Assembly (NCBI GenBank): GCA_016124975.1 | Contig: WGMP01000004.1 | Coordinates: forward strand, 186,001 to 250,000 | DNA from: Phycisphaera sp. | Lineage (GTDB): Bacteria; Planctomycetota; Phycisphaerae; Phycisphaerales; SM1A02 | Reading direction: 5' to 3' | Length of the DNA: 64,000 nt | Shown: one piece after another, positions 20,003 through 27,758 of the stretch | Position numbering within the stretch: position 1 is the stretch's first letter | Layout: each line of letters begins with the position of its first letter | Position numbers and translations under genes: made by a program | The notes under the pieces: model-generated | Databases searched by the model: none | What the model was told of the DNA's origin: nothing | Seen by the model: the letters and a program-made list of their open reading frames with translations, nothing else

Positions 20003-21259
20003 ATGGCAATCTTCGTGCAGAAGTTCGGAGGCACCTCGGTCGGCGATCCCGCGCGGATCGCCCGATGTGCCGCACGCATCAAGGAGCGCCGCGACGAGGG
20101 GCATGGCGTGGTCGTCGTCGTGAGCGCGATGGGGCACACGACGGACGAACTCATCGAGCTCGCGGGGCGCGTCTCTCGGTCGCCGTCGCGGCGCGAGCTT
20201 GACATGCTGATGGCGACGGGAGAGCAGGTGTCGGTCGCGCTCGTGGCGATGGCGCTCGAGTCGATCGGCGTGCCCGCGACGAGCCTTACGGGCGGGCAGG
20301 TCGGGATCACGACCGATGGCGCCTATGGCCGCGCCCGCGTCACGGGCGTCTCCCGCGCGCGGCTCGACGAGGAGCTCGGCCTTGGCCGCGTGCCCGTCGT
20401 CTGCGGATTCCAAGGGGTTTCGGGGTCGGGCGAGATCACGACGCTCGGGCGCGGCGGCTCGGACACGACCGCGGTCGCGCTCGCAAGCGCGCTCAAGGTC
20501 GCGGAGACGGGCGGCGTCTGCGAGATCTTCACGGATGTCGACGGCGTGTACACGGCCGATCCGCGCCTGGTGCCCACCGCGTCGCGGCTCACGCGGATCA
20601 GCTACGAGGAAATGCTTGAGCTCGCGCTGCTCGGCGCGCAGGTCATGCATCCGCGGGCCGTTCTCTTCGGCGAGCGATACGGTGTTCCGATCCATGTCCG
20701 ACACAGCCAGCGGCCCGACGAGGGCACGCTCATCACGCGGGAGACACCAGAGATGGAAGATGTGATGGTGGTGGGGGCGGCGCTCAAGCCTGATCTCGGG
20801 CGCGTCAGCCTGCGGCGGATTCCCAACAACCCAGGCGTGCAGGGCATGCTCTTCGAGGCGGTGGCGAAGGCAGGCATTCTCGTCGACGACATCGTGCAGA
20901 CGGAGTTCGGCGAGATCGCGTCGATCTCGTTCACCGTCGATCATGGCGATCTTGCGGATGTCAAGATCGCCGCGTCGCAGGTGCTCGACCGCGTCGGAAC
21001 GGGCGAGCTCGCGATCGAGATCGGGCTTGCGAAGATCTCCGTCGTAGGCACGGGCATGAAGAGCCATGTCGGTGTCGCGAGCAGGATGTTCACGGCGCTC
21101 GGCGCCGCGGGCATCGCCATCCACAACATCACGACGAGCGAGATCAAGATCTCGTGCATCGTGTCGAAGCAGGATGCGCAGCGCGCGCTCGGAATCGCGC
21201 ACGAGGCGTTCGGGCTCGACAGGCTCGGCGCGCTGCAGGCGGCCTCGACGGCTGGGTGA
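20003..21259 (+). CDS. lysC: Aspartate kinase
   Basis: A 418-residue enzyme making aspartyl-phosphate, the first step to lysine, threonine, methionine and diaminopimelate. The catalytic domain shows VQKFGGTSVGD (6-15), TTLGRGGSDTTAVALA and FTDVDGVYTADPRLVP. The C-terminal third has two ACT domains (VSLRRIPNNPGVQGMLFEAV; ISVVGTGMKSHVGVASRMF), so allosteric feedback by lysine and/or threonine is expected. It is a monofunctional class enzyme without homoserine dehydrogenase. No leader peptide or riboswitch is visible in the short upstream gap. Confidence 0.96.
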   Translation: MAIFVQKFGGTSVGDPARIARCAARIKERRDEGHGVVVVVSAMGHTTDELIELAGRVSRSPSRRELDMLMATGEQVSVALVAMALESIGVPATSLTGGQVGITTDGAYGRARVTGVSRARLDEELGLGRVPVVCGFQGVSGSGEITTLGRGGSDTTAVALASALKVAETGGVCEIFTDVDGVYTADPRLVPTASRLTRISYEEMLELALLGAQVMHPRAVLFGERYGVPIHVRHSQRPDEGTLITRETPEMEDVMVVGAALKPDLGRVSLRRIPNNPGVQGMLFEAVAKAGILVDDIVQTEFGEIASISFTVDHGDLADVKIAASQVLDRVGTGELAIEIGLAKISVVGTGMKSHVGVASRMFTALGAAGIAIHNITTSEIKISCIVSKQDAQRALGIAHEAFGLDRLGALQAASTAG

Positions 21260-21335
21260 GCCGCGACGCGCATCAGCCGGCTGCGACCGGAGCCTCAAGC
21301 GGCATAATGTTCAACCTTTAGGTATCGGATGACAT

Positions 21336-22280
21336 CTACGGCGCAGGGGTGTCGCGCGGGAACTGGGAGAGAACGCGCGAGATCGCCTTGTAGAGTTCGG
21401 GCGCCCAGGCTTGCGCCGTCTCGTCGAGCGACTCGGCGTCGGGCGCGGCTCGGATGCGCAGATCCCACGGCGCGATCACGACCCTGACGGCATCGGCACC
21501 CGTGTCGGCGACAAGCGTGAACAGGTCCTCGATCGGCTCGTCGCCCATGGCGAGGCACCCGACCGACTGGTCGCGGCCGTGGATCATGATGTCGCCGCCG
21601 AGGGGAACGCGTTGGTCGGTGCGTCCGTCGCGGCTCGCCATGGAGCGGTCGAACTCGTTCGGGTAGTCGAGCCTGAGGGCGGCGTGGAAGAGGCTGTTCG
21701 GGTGGAGGCTCTCGACGCGGTAGATGCCCTCGGGAACCTGCTGGTCGCCTTCGCGTAGCTTCGGGCCCACGACGCCGCTCGCGGCCTCGATCGGGAACGC
21801 AGCGACGCGGCGCCAGGACGCGCCTGCGTCGCCGGCGGGCGCGCGAGCCAGAGATTGCTGAGCCTCCGACGCTCGATCCTCGGACGCTCGATCCTCGGAC
21901 GCTCGATCCTCGGGCACATACACCTCGAGCACACGCTCTTCCTTCAGCGCAACGAATGCGAGCTCGGCGGGCGGATAGGCGGCGCCGATCGCGGAGAACC
22001 TCGCCCGCCAGCGTTCGCGCGCTGGCGCGCCGAACTCCGCCAGCCGATCCTCGACGGTCTTCACGGGTCGGCCGAGCTGAGCGAGCGAGCCGACGAGCGC
22101 GTGTCCCATCGGGGTCAGCGCGAGGAAGAGAACGAGCAGGACCCCGGGCAGGAAGATCGAGATTGCAAAGGGCCAGAGCGTCGCCCGAGACAACGCAGCG
22201 GGAACGGCGTCGCGCTCGCGGCGAGGGTCGAACGCACGGTCGTCGTCGCGGGCGGGGTCTCGGCTCGGGTCAGATCGCAT
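21336..22280 (-). CDS. L,D-transpeptidase (YkuD domain), membrane anchored
   Basis: A 314-residue protein. One hydrophobic segment near residues 36-56 (FAISIFLPGVLLVLFLALTP) anchors it, with the rest outside the cytoplasm. The C-terminal YkuD domain contains the signature IMIHGRDQSVGCLAMGDE with the catalytic cysteine and HG motif, and PEGIYRVESLHPNSLFHAAL upstream, similar to the YafK/ErfK branch. Such enzymes cross-link peptidoglycan or attach proteins to it, which is notable in a planctomycete. The linker holds an ASEDR tandem repeat from a 15-bp DNA repeat (21871-21915). It is convergent with lysC and divergent from the Fur-like gene. Confidence 0.88.
   Translation of the reverse strand: MRSDPSRDPARDDDRAFDPRRERDAVPAALSRATLWPFAISIFLPGVLLVLFLALTPMGHALVGSLAQLGRPVKTVEDRLAEFGAPARERWRARFSAIGAAYPPAELAFVALKEERVLEVYVPEDRASEDRASEDRASEAQQSLARAPAGDAGASWRRVAAFPIEAASGVVGPKLREGDQQVPEGIYRVESLHPNSLFHAALRLDYPNEFDRSMASRDGRTDQRVPLGGDIMIHGRDQSVGCLAMGDEPIEDLFTLVADTGADAVRVVIAPWDLRIRAAPDAESLDETAQAWAPELYKAISRVLSQFPRDTPAP
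21871..21915. repeat. 15-bp tandem repeat inside the L,D-transpeptidase gene
   Basis: GCTCGATCCTCGGAC twice, then GCTCGATCCTCGGGC, plus a partial copy at 21863-21870. On the coding strand it encodes repeated ASEDR in the linker between the membrane anchor and the catalytic domain. Confidence 0.9.
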
Positions 22281-22290
22281 CGCGACTCCA

Positions 22291-22320
22291 CTTAACAGAA
22301 TACATATTATCAGACTTTCG
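22291..22320. promoter_or_regulatory. AT-rich segment between divergent ldt and fur-like genes
   Basis: A 30-bp stretch at about 70% AT in a 66% GC neighbourhood, lying 11 bases upstream of the L,D-transpeptidase ATG. It contains TACATATTAT (22301-22310), a plausible -10 on either strand or an operator for the adjacent regulator. Assignment is tentative. Confidence 0.35.
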
Positions 22321-22498
22321 ATTCAGGGAAGACCGCGGAGAGGGGCTTCGCTCCGATTGCGACTGCGAGACATCCTTGGCCAAGCCGTCCGCCCGCACCC
22401 AACGGAAATCGGCGTTTCCACGAACACGCGATGAATCGTCACGCGGCCGCGCGGGCATCCTCCTGTGCTCAGCCACCGCCGCACTACGATCGCGCCCC

Positions 22499-23116
22499 AT
22501 GGCGAAGCGAGCAGACAAGCGGCCCGGGTCGACGAGCTCATCCGATCGAGCGGGCGCGCGAACGCCCGACCGCGTGGCTGCCTCGGGCCACTCGAGGACC
22601 GACGCCAAGACTGACGCGAGGACCGACACGAAGACCGACGCGAAGTCCGACCCGCAGGCGATCGGCGGCGAGGTCGAGCGGACCCCCGCCATCGCCGCAT
22701 TTGTTCCACTTTGTGCCGTGTTTCGACGATTCCTGAAGAGCAGGGACCTCAAGTACACCCAGGAGCGCGCCGATGTCCTCGACGCGATCATCGCCCGCGA
22801 CGGCGCGTTCGAGGCCGAGGAACTGCTGCTTGACCTCAGGGCGCGCGGCCACGATGTCTCGAAGGCGACCGTCTATCGCACGATCCGCCTGCTTCTCGAT
22901 GCGGGGATCATCACGCAGTCGCTCTTCGACGCCAAGCAGTCGCACTACGAGCTGATCTACGGGCGCGAGCCGCGCGACTTCATGGTGTGCATGAAGACGG
23001 GCCGCCGCATCGAGTTCCGCAGCAACGAGCTCACGGAGCTCCGCAACAGGATCTGCACGGAGCTCGGCTGGAAGCCCGTCGGGCATCGCTTTCAGATCTT
23101 CGCGATCGCGCCGTGA
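22499..23116 (+). CDS. Fur-family transcriptional regulator, atypical
   Basis: A 205-residue protein. Residues 1-65 are a charged low-complexity extension with a TDAK/TDAR repeat from 12-bp DNA units (22597-22656). From about residue 70 a Fur-type winged helix follows: FLKSRDLKYTQERADVLDAI, then the recognition region DVSKATVYRTIRLLLDAGII (119-138). The dimerisation part is shortened: HYELIYGREPRDFMVCMKTG stands where Fur has HHDHLICLxCG. Only one cysteine (C164) of the first CxxC is left and the C-terminal CxxC is absent, so the structural zinc site is probably lost. The sensed signal cannot be told. ATG 22499 was chosen; the far longer upstream frame is a shadow of the divergent gene. Confidence 0.8.
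   Translation: MAKRADKRPGSTSSSDRAGARTPDRVAASGHSRTDAKTDARTDTKTDAKSDPQAIGGEVERTPAIAAFVPLCAVFRRFLKSRDLKYTQERADVLDAIIARDGAFEAEELLLDLRARGHDVSKATVYRTIRLLLDAGIITQSLFDAKQSHYELIYGREPRDFMVCMKTGRRIEFRSNELTELRNRICTELGWKPVGHRFQIFAIAP
22597..22656. repeat. 12-bp repeat in the fur-like N-terminal region
   Basis: Five degenerate units of GACCGACGCGAA (GACCGACGCCAA, GACTGACGCGAG, GACCGACACGAA, GACCGACGCGAA, GTCCGACCCGCA) encode the repeated TDAK-like segment of the Fur-family protein. Confidence 0.85.
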
Positions 23117-23164
23117 CGGCGTCGGTCACCTGAATGACGATGGCGGCCGTGCGCGGAGCGGCGC

Positions 23165-23917
23165 TCAGGACTCGTCGACCTCCGGCTCGCTCGAGCCGGC
23201 GATCCGATGACGCATGAGGAGCCAGTCGCCGAGATCGGCGAGGCGGCACCGTCGCGAGCAGAACGGCCGCTCCGCGCGGTCTGCGGGTTTGCCCGAGCTC
23301 TCCGCGTCGAGCGGCGCGCCGCAGGTCGGGCACGATGGCGGCGCGATGCGCGGCGCCCGCACGAGGATCGCGAGTCCCTCCGCGAGGCGACGCGATTCTG
23401 CGCGCGGGAGTCCGACCTCCGACACGGTCGCGACACGGCCTGGTTCTGCACCGTCCTCGATCGGCTCGGCGTGTTCGATCGCGACGAGCACCGCACGCGG
23501 CGGAAGCGCCTCGCGGATCCGCTCAGGCCACTCGATGGCGATGATCGCGTCGGACGCGAGCAGCTCGTCGAAGCCGATCGAAGGAAGGTCGTCCGGAGCG
23601 AGGCGCCACGCATCGATGTGGACAAGCGGTCGCGCGCCGCCCGCGTGGTCCATGCGGATCGTGAAGGTCGGGCTCGACACGGCGCGCGGGTCCGAGCCGA
23701 CGCCATGGGCGAGCCCGCGCACGAGCGTGGTCTTGCCCGCGCCGAGCGAACCCGAGAGGAGAAGGAGCGGCGCCCCGCGTGATCGCGGTTCGCCCGCCGA
23801 CGCGAGGATGTCGCCGAGCACCTCGCCGAACTGCTCCATGGACTCCGCGTCGCGAAGATGGAAGGAGAGCGGGAGCTGCTCCGGCTGCAGGGGCCCGTGG
23901 CCCGAGGCGGAGTTCAT
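23165..23917 (-). CDS. tsaE: TsaE-YacG fusion: tRNA t6A ATPase plus DNA gyrase inhibitor zinc finger
   Basis: A 250-residue fusion. Residues about 20-190 are TsaE, the ATPase needed for N6-threonylcarbamoyladenosine on tRNAs: Walker A SGSLGAGKTTLVRG (K62), SSPTFT (81-86) and IAIEWPERI (127-134). Residues about 192-240 are a YacG-type zinc finger: CPTCG (C196, C199), RPFCSRRCRLADLGDWLL (C220, C224), the same pattern as E. coli YacG, which binds GyrB and inhibits gyrase. There is no stop or frameshift between the parts. ATG 23917 overlaps the thiL stop (ATGA), so translation is coupled. It is the last gene of the pgsA-pgpA-thiL-tsaE operon. Confidence 0.9.
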   Translation of the reverse strand: MNSASGHGPLQPEQLPLSFHLRDAESMEQFGEVLGDILASAGEPRSRGAPLLLLSGSLGAGKTTLVRGLAHGVGSDPRAVSSPTFTIRMDHAGGARPLVHIDAWRLAPDDLPSIGFDELLASDAIIAIEWPERIREALPPRAVLVAIEHAEPIEDGAEPGRVATVSEVGLPRAESRRLAEGLAILVRAPRIAPPSCPTCGAPLDAESSGKPADRAERPFCSRRCRLADLGDWLLMRHRIAGSSEPEVDES

Positions 23918-24852
23918 GGGTCCCCCCCGTCGCTCTCGTGCTCGAAACCCGCGTGGGTCGCGTCGAGCCATGCGTCTCCGTCGCGGACGCGCACGGACGG
24001 CGCGCCTCGAACGACCGACCCGATGCGCGTGATGGCGACGCCTGCGAGAACCGCGGGAACCTCCGCGCCCTCGCGCACCGTGAACGCGAGCTCGTAGTCC
24101 TCGCCTTGTGCGATGCCCGCGCGCGGGGCGATGCCGGCCGAGATCGGCACGCGGTCGAGCTCGATCTCGATGCCGGCGCCCGAGCGCGCCGCGATGTGAC
24201 CGAGATCGCGGCCGAGGCCGTCGCTGATGTCGATCATGGCGCCGAGCGCGTCGCCGAGGATGTCGTCGAGCGCGTGGGCGACCGCGAGGCGCGGCGTGAA
24301 GTCGAGGTGCCGTCCTCCTCCGTCCGCGCTCCAGGCGCCGCCGATCGTGCCTGTGACGAACACCGCGTCGCCGACGCGCGCGTTGCCGCGAAGCGCGTAG
24401 CGCGCGTCTGGGCGCCTCGGAACGGCGATGATCGCGACGGTCGCCTCGAGCGGCGCGCACGGATCGGGGCTCGAGGTGCGCGCTATGTCGCCGCCCACAA
24501 GCGGCGCGCCCCATGCGGCGCCCGTGTCGCGAAGGCCTTCGTAGAGGCGCCACGCGCGCGCCTCGTCGATTCCGCGCGGAAGAACCGCTGTGGCCACGAT
24601 CGCCACGGGTCTCGCATTCGCCATCGCGGCCACGTCGCTGATGTTCCTCAGCACCGCCTTGCGTCCGATGACATACGGGTCGCATCCCCACGGAGCGTGC
24701 CTGCCCTCGATGACGCCGTCCGCGGCGATCAGGATCTCGTTGCCGGCGCCGATCTCGACCACGGCCATGTCGTCGCCGGGCGGCACCGTCACCGACCTCG
24801 GCAGCAGGTCGTTCGACGCGAACACACGCGAGAGGAAGTCGAACTCGCGCAT
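23914..24852 (-). CDS. thiL: Thiamine-monophosphate kinase
   Basis: A 312-residue ATP-dependent kinase making thiamine diphosphate from thiamine monophosphate. MREFDFLSRV at the start, PPGDDMAVVEIG (first metal-binding aspartates), FVTGTIGGAW, AMIDISDGLGRDLGHIA and GIAQGEDYELAFTV are ThiL signatures of the PurM-like fold. The length is normal. ATG 24852 lies 8 bases after the pgpA stop, and its own stop overlaps the tsaE start by four bases. The longer frame upstream lies inside pgpA and is rejected. Confidence 0.95.
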   Translation of the reverse strand: MREFDFLSRVFASNDLLPRSVTVPPGDDMAVVEIGAGNEILIAADGVIEGRHAPWGCDPYVIGRKAVLRNISDVAAMANARPVAIVATAVLPRGIDEARAWRLYEGLRDTGAAWGAPLVGGDIARTSSPDPCAPLEATVAIIAVPRRPDARYALRGNARVGDAVFVTGTIGGAWSADGGGRHLDFTPRLAVAHALDDILGDALGAMIDISDGLGRDLGHIAARSGAGIEIELDRVPISAGIAPRAGIAQGEDYELAFTVREGAEVPAVLAGVAITRIGSVVRGAPSVRVRDGDAWLDATHAGFEHESDGGDP

Positions 24853-24860
24853 TCGGGCCT

Positions 24861-25367
24861 TCACCAGAGGAGCCGCACGAGGATCTGCGTCGCGGCGAGC
24901 GCGTAGAGCCCTGCGACAAGATCGTCGATCAGGATTCCCAGCCCGCCTTCGAGACGCTGCCATCCGCGGGCGGGCGGAGGCTTCAGGATGTCGAAGAGCC
25001 TGAATGAGAGAAACGCGATGGCGCCCGTTGCAAGAATCTTGACGGTGTCGAGCCCCGCCCACGGAAGCCACATCAGGGCGAGCGACTGCCCTGCGATCTC
25101 GTCCGCAACCACTGTCCCAGGATCCTTCTTGCCGTATCGCTTCTCGGCGAACGACCCCCACGCGATGCAGCCGACGCCGAAGACGAGGCCGAGGGCCGCC
25201 ACCGCCATGTCGATGAGCCGCGCGTCGGCGCCGCCGAAGGCGAGCGCGACCGCGAGGACGACGGGCGGGAGCGAACCCCAGGTTCCCGGGGCGGGGCGCA
25301 GCTTGCCGAGCCCCATGCCTGTGACGACCCAGTCGGCGAGCCCTGTTCCGCGAGGCGAACTGGTCAT
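24861..25367 (-). CDS. pgpA: Phosphatidylglycerophosphatase A
   Basis: A 168-residue membrane phosphatase that removes phosphate from phosphatidylglycerol phosphate. Signatures are GLGKLRPAPGTWGSLPPVV, KDPGTVVADEIAGQ, RLFDILKPPPARGWQ and GGLGILIDDLVAGL, with four hydrophobic segments. It directly follows pgsA, whose product makes its substrate, and the two overlap as ATGA (25364-25367). The two enzymes therefore carry out consecutive steps of phosphatidylglycerol synthesis. Confidence 0.95.
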   Translation of the reverse strand: MTSSPRGTGLADWVVTGMGLGKLRPAPGTWGSLPPVVLAVALAFGGADARLIDMAVAALGLVFGVGCIAWGSFAEKRYGKKDPGTVVADEIAGQSLALMWLPWAGLDTVKILATGAIAFLSFRLFDILKPPPARGWQRLEGGLGILIDDLVAGLYALAATQILVRLLW

Positions 25368-26017
25368 GGCCGCCCTCCCGATGCCGACCCGACTGCCCGA
25401 GACTCTCGGGGCACGGCGAGCGCGCGGTGGATGTAGGTGAGGGAACTCAGGACCGTGAGGACGACCGTCGCGTAGGTCGACCAGTCGCGTGCAAAGACCT
25501 GCCAGGCGGGCGGTTCGGCCTGCGTGCCGACGAAGACGCACGCGCCCACGCAGAACGACTGGACGAACATCTTGATCTTGCCCGACCAGTCTGCGGGAAA
25601 CGCGACCCCGCGCGACTCGACGAACGACCGAAGCCCGGTCACGAGGAGCTCGCGCAGAAGGATGACGACCACCATCCATGCGGCGATTCCCGAGCCGACC
25701 ATGCCGCCCTCGACGGGCGCGAAGAGCGGCGAGGCGAGGTAGATGAAGCCGCCGAGCACCAGCATCTTGTCGACGAGCGGATCCATGACGCGCCCGAAGG
25801 CCGTCACGGTGTTCCAGCGACGGGCAAGGTAGCCATCGACGATGTCGCTCAGCGCCGCGACCGCGAAGACGCCCATCCCCCAGGCGCCGAGGCGCGCCGT
25901 CTCCTCCGCGGGCGCGGAGCGGTCGAGCCGCTCGAGGAGCACGAAGAACAGGACCGCGAGCCCGAGGCGGGCCAAGGTGATCGCGTTTGGGAGGGTCCGT
26001 TGGATGGACGCCTGCAT
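25364..26017 (-). CDS. pgsA: CDP-diacylglycerol-glycerol-3-phosphate 3-phosphatidyltransferase
   Basis: A 217-residue integral membrane enzyme that makes phosphatidylglycerol phosphate. The CDP-alcohol phosphotransferase motif is complete: DIVDGYLAR (58-66), then G75, D79 and D83 in AFGRVMDPLVDKML. Several further membrane helices follow. MQASIQRTLPNAITLARLG is the typical N-terminus, so ATG 26017 is preferred over the long upstream frame. It heads the minus-strand lipid/thiamine/t6A operon and is divergent from nuoJ (169-bp gap). Confidence 0.95.
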   Translation of the reverse strand: MQASIQRTLPNAITLARLGLAVLFFVLLERLDRSAPAEETARLGAWGMGVFAVAALSDIVDGYLARRWNTVTAFGRVMDPLVDKMLVLGGFIYLASPLFAPVEGGMVGSGIAAWMVVVILLRELLVTGLRSFVESRGVAFPADWSGKIKMFVQSFCVGACVFVGTQAEPPAWQVFARDWSTYATVVLTVLSSLTYIHRALAVPRESRAVGSASGGRP

Positions 26018-26186
26018 CGGAACGGGATCGTACAGACCCCCCTCCCCGAAGGTCGTCCGCTTGGTTGCGGGAAATCGGAGCGAGCCATACATTCCACGCT
26101 TCGACCTCGCGGGCGGACGCCCTCGAGGCTGGCCCGTTGGCGCGATGCGGCGCAGCGGTGCGCCCGAGAACATCAGAGAACACGGC

Positions 26187-27338
26187 ATGGATCGCCTCTT
26201 CCTCAACCAACTCCCTCCCGTGCCTGACCTTCTTTCTGCCCTCTGGCCGGCGGCGTCTTCGCTGCTGGCCGAGTCCGCGTCCACAGCCGGCCCCGTCTCC
26301 CCCGCGCTTGTCCTGACGATCGCCTCGGCGATCAGCGCCATCGGACTGGCGCTGCTCCTGCGGCCCGGTCCGCGCGGGGTTCGCCTTGCGGGGACCGTCG
26401 GCGGCCTCGCGGGCTTCTCGATCCTCGTGGTCGAGGTCTTGAAGCGCGCGGGCGAAGGCGATGGCGGCGTGCCGCCCGTCTTTCCGGTCGTCTTCGGCGC
26501 GATCGCGCTCTTCGGCGCGGTTCGGATGATCACGCATGCGCGGCCCGTCTTCGCGGCGCTCTACTTCATCCTCGTCGTCATCGCGACGGCGGCCATGTTC
26601 CTGCTCCTCGGCGCAGAGTTCATGGCCTTCGCGCTCATCATCGTGTACGCGGGCGCGATCCTGATCACCTACATGTTCGTGCTCATGCTCGCGCAGCAGT
26701 CGCCGAGCGGGGAGCAAGGCGCCGCGTGGTACGACCGCGTTCCGCGCGAGGCGGGCTCCGCCGTCATCATCGGCTTCGTCATGCTCGCGTCGCTCTCAGA
26801 GGCGTACTTCTCGCAGGGCTCGCAGCGCTTCCGCGACGACATCGCCGCGCGCGCCGAGGAAGAGGGCGCGCTTGCAGCGTGGCGGCGGCTCGATGCGATG
26901 CCGAAGCTCATGCTCGAGACCGCGCAGGCCGCTGCGAACCAGGCATGGAGGAGCGCGCCCGAGGCAGAGCGCTCCGCAGAGAAGCCCGCCATCGCGTCGC
27001 TCGTACGCGACGCGCGCGGCTCCTCGCTCCGCTCCGAGCGCTCGGGGCTCGAGGACGGGATCTCCGTCGAGGTGCAGTTTGCGGACGGCTCGATGGGCCT
27101 TGTCTTGCTGCCCGACTCGATGCGGCCAGACAACAGCAGGCAGATCGGCGTCGACCTCGTCTCGCGCTACCCCGCGGGCCTCGAGATCGCAGGCGTCGTC
27201 CTGCTCATGGCGCTCTTCGGCGCCGTGATCCTCGCGCGCAAGCAGATCGAGCTCGGTGAAGACGAGCGCCGTGAACTCGCGGGCATGCGGCGACTCACGG
27301 TCGATGGCGAACCCGGCGGCGCGGGAGGTGCGCGATGA
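26187..27338 (+). CDS. nuoJ: NADH-quinone oxidoreductase subunit J, enlarged
   Basis: A 383-residue complex I membrane subunit. The conserved core is ARPVFAALYFILVVIATAAM with FALIIVYAGAILITYMFVLM, the helix with the pi-bulge of NuoJ. Typical NuoJ has about 160-200 residues. Here three extra hydrophobic segments stand at the N-terminus, and a soluble insert of about 150 residues (roughly 195-350, Ala/Arg/Glu-rich) sits before the last membrane helix (LEIAGVVLLMALFGAVILAR). Its stop overlaps the nuoK start (ATGA). First of five nuo genes here; nuoA-I are not in this window. Confidence 0.88.
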   Translation: MDRLFLNQLPPVPDLLSALWPAASSLLAESASTAGPVSPALVLTIASAISAIGLALLLRPGPRGVRLAGTVGGLAGFSILVVEVLKRAGEGDGGVPPVFPVVFGAIALFGAVRMITHARPVFAALYFILVVIATAAMFLLLGAEFMAFALIIVYAGAILITYMFVLMLAQQSPSGEQGAAWYDRVPREAGSAVIIGFVMLASLSEAYFSQGSQRFRDDIAARAEEEGALAAWRRLDAMPKLMLETAQAAANQAWRSAPEAERSAEKPAIASLVRDARGSSLRSERSGLEDGISVEVQFADGSMGLVLLPDSMRPDNSRQIGVDLVSRYPAGLEIAGVVLLMALFGAVILARKQIELGEDERRELAGMRRLTVDGEPGGAGGAR

Positions 27339-27712
27339 ACTCGATGATTGCGATGCACGACGCGATTCCCGCACTGTCCCCGACCGTCCTGCTCGGCTCG
27401 ACCGATGCGGCGCACGTGAACATGGCGCTCCTGATGAGCGCGATCCTCTTCGCCTGCGGGCTCGTCGGCTTCCTGAGCCGACGCAACATGATCATCATGT
27501 TCCTCTGCACCGAGTTGATGTTCCAGGCCGCGGCGCTCGCGATGATCGCCTTCGGCAAGGTGCACCAGGACATCTCTGGGCAGGTCTTCGTGATCTTCAT
27601 CCTCACGGTCGCCGCAGCCGAGGCCGCCCTGGCGCTCGGCCTGATCGTGCTCCTCTACCGCCGCCGCGAGACGCTCGACTCCGAGGCGTGGAGCGAGCTG
27701 AAGGAAGCCTGA
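27335..27712 (+). CDS. nuoK: NADH-quinone oxidoreductase subunit K
   Basis: A 125-residue three-helix subunit of the complex I membrane arm. LSRRNMIIMFLCTELMFQAA carries the conserved glutamate of helix 2, and FVIFILTVAAAEAALALGLI carries the helix-3 glutamate, both part of the proton path. About 25 residues are added at the N-terminus compared with E. coli NuoK. ATG 27335 overlaps the nuoJ stop. nuoL starts 46 bases later. Confidence 0.95.
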   Translation: MNSMIAMHDAIPALSPTVLLGSTDAAHVNMALLMSAILFACGLVGFLSRRNMIIMFLCTELMFQAAALAMIAFGKVHQDISGQVFVIFILTVAAAEAALALGLIVLLYRRRETLDSEAWSELKEA

Positions 27713-27758
27713 CCCGCGCGACGCACGCGACCTCCCGAGACGAATCACGGTATCCGAC

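Noticed and set aside
21295-21335. AT-richer stretch (CATAATGTTCAACC) as a promoter
   Set aside because: It lies between convergent genes, so there is nothing to drive; no hairpin for a terminator either.
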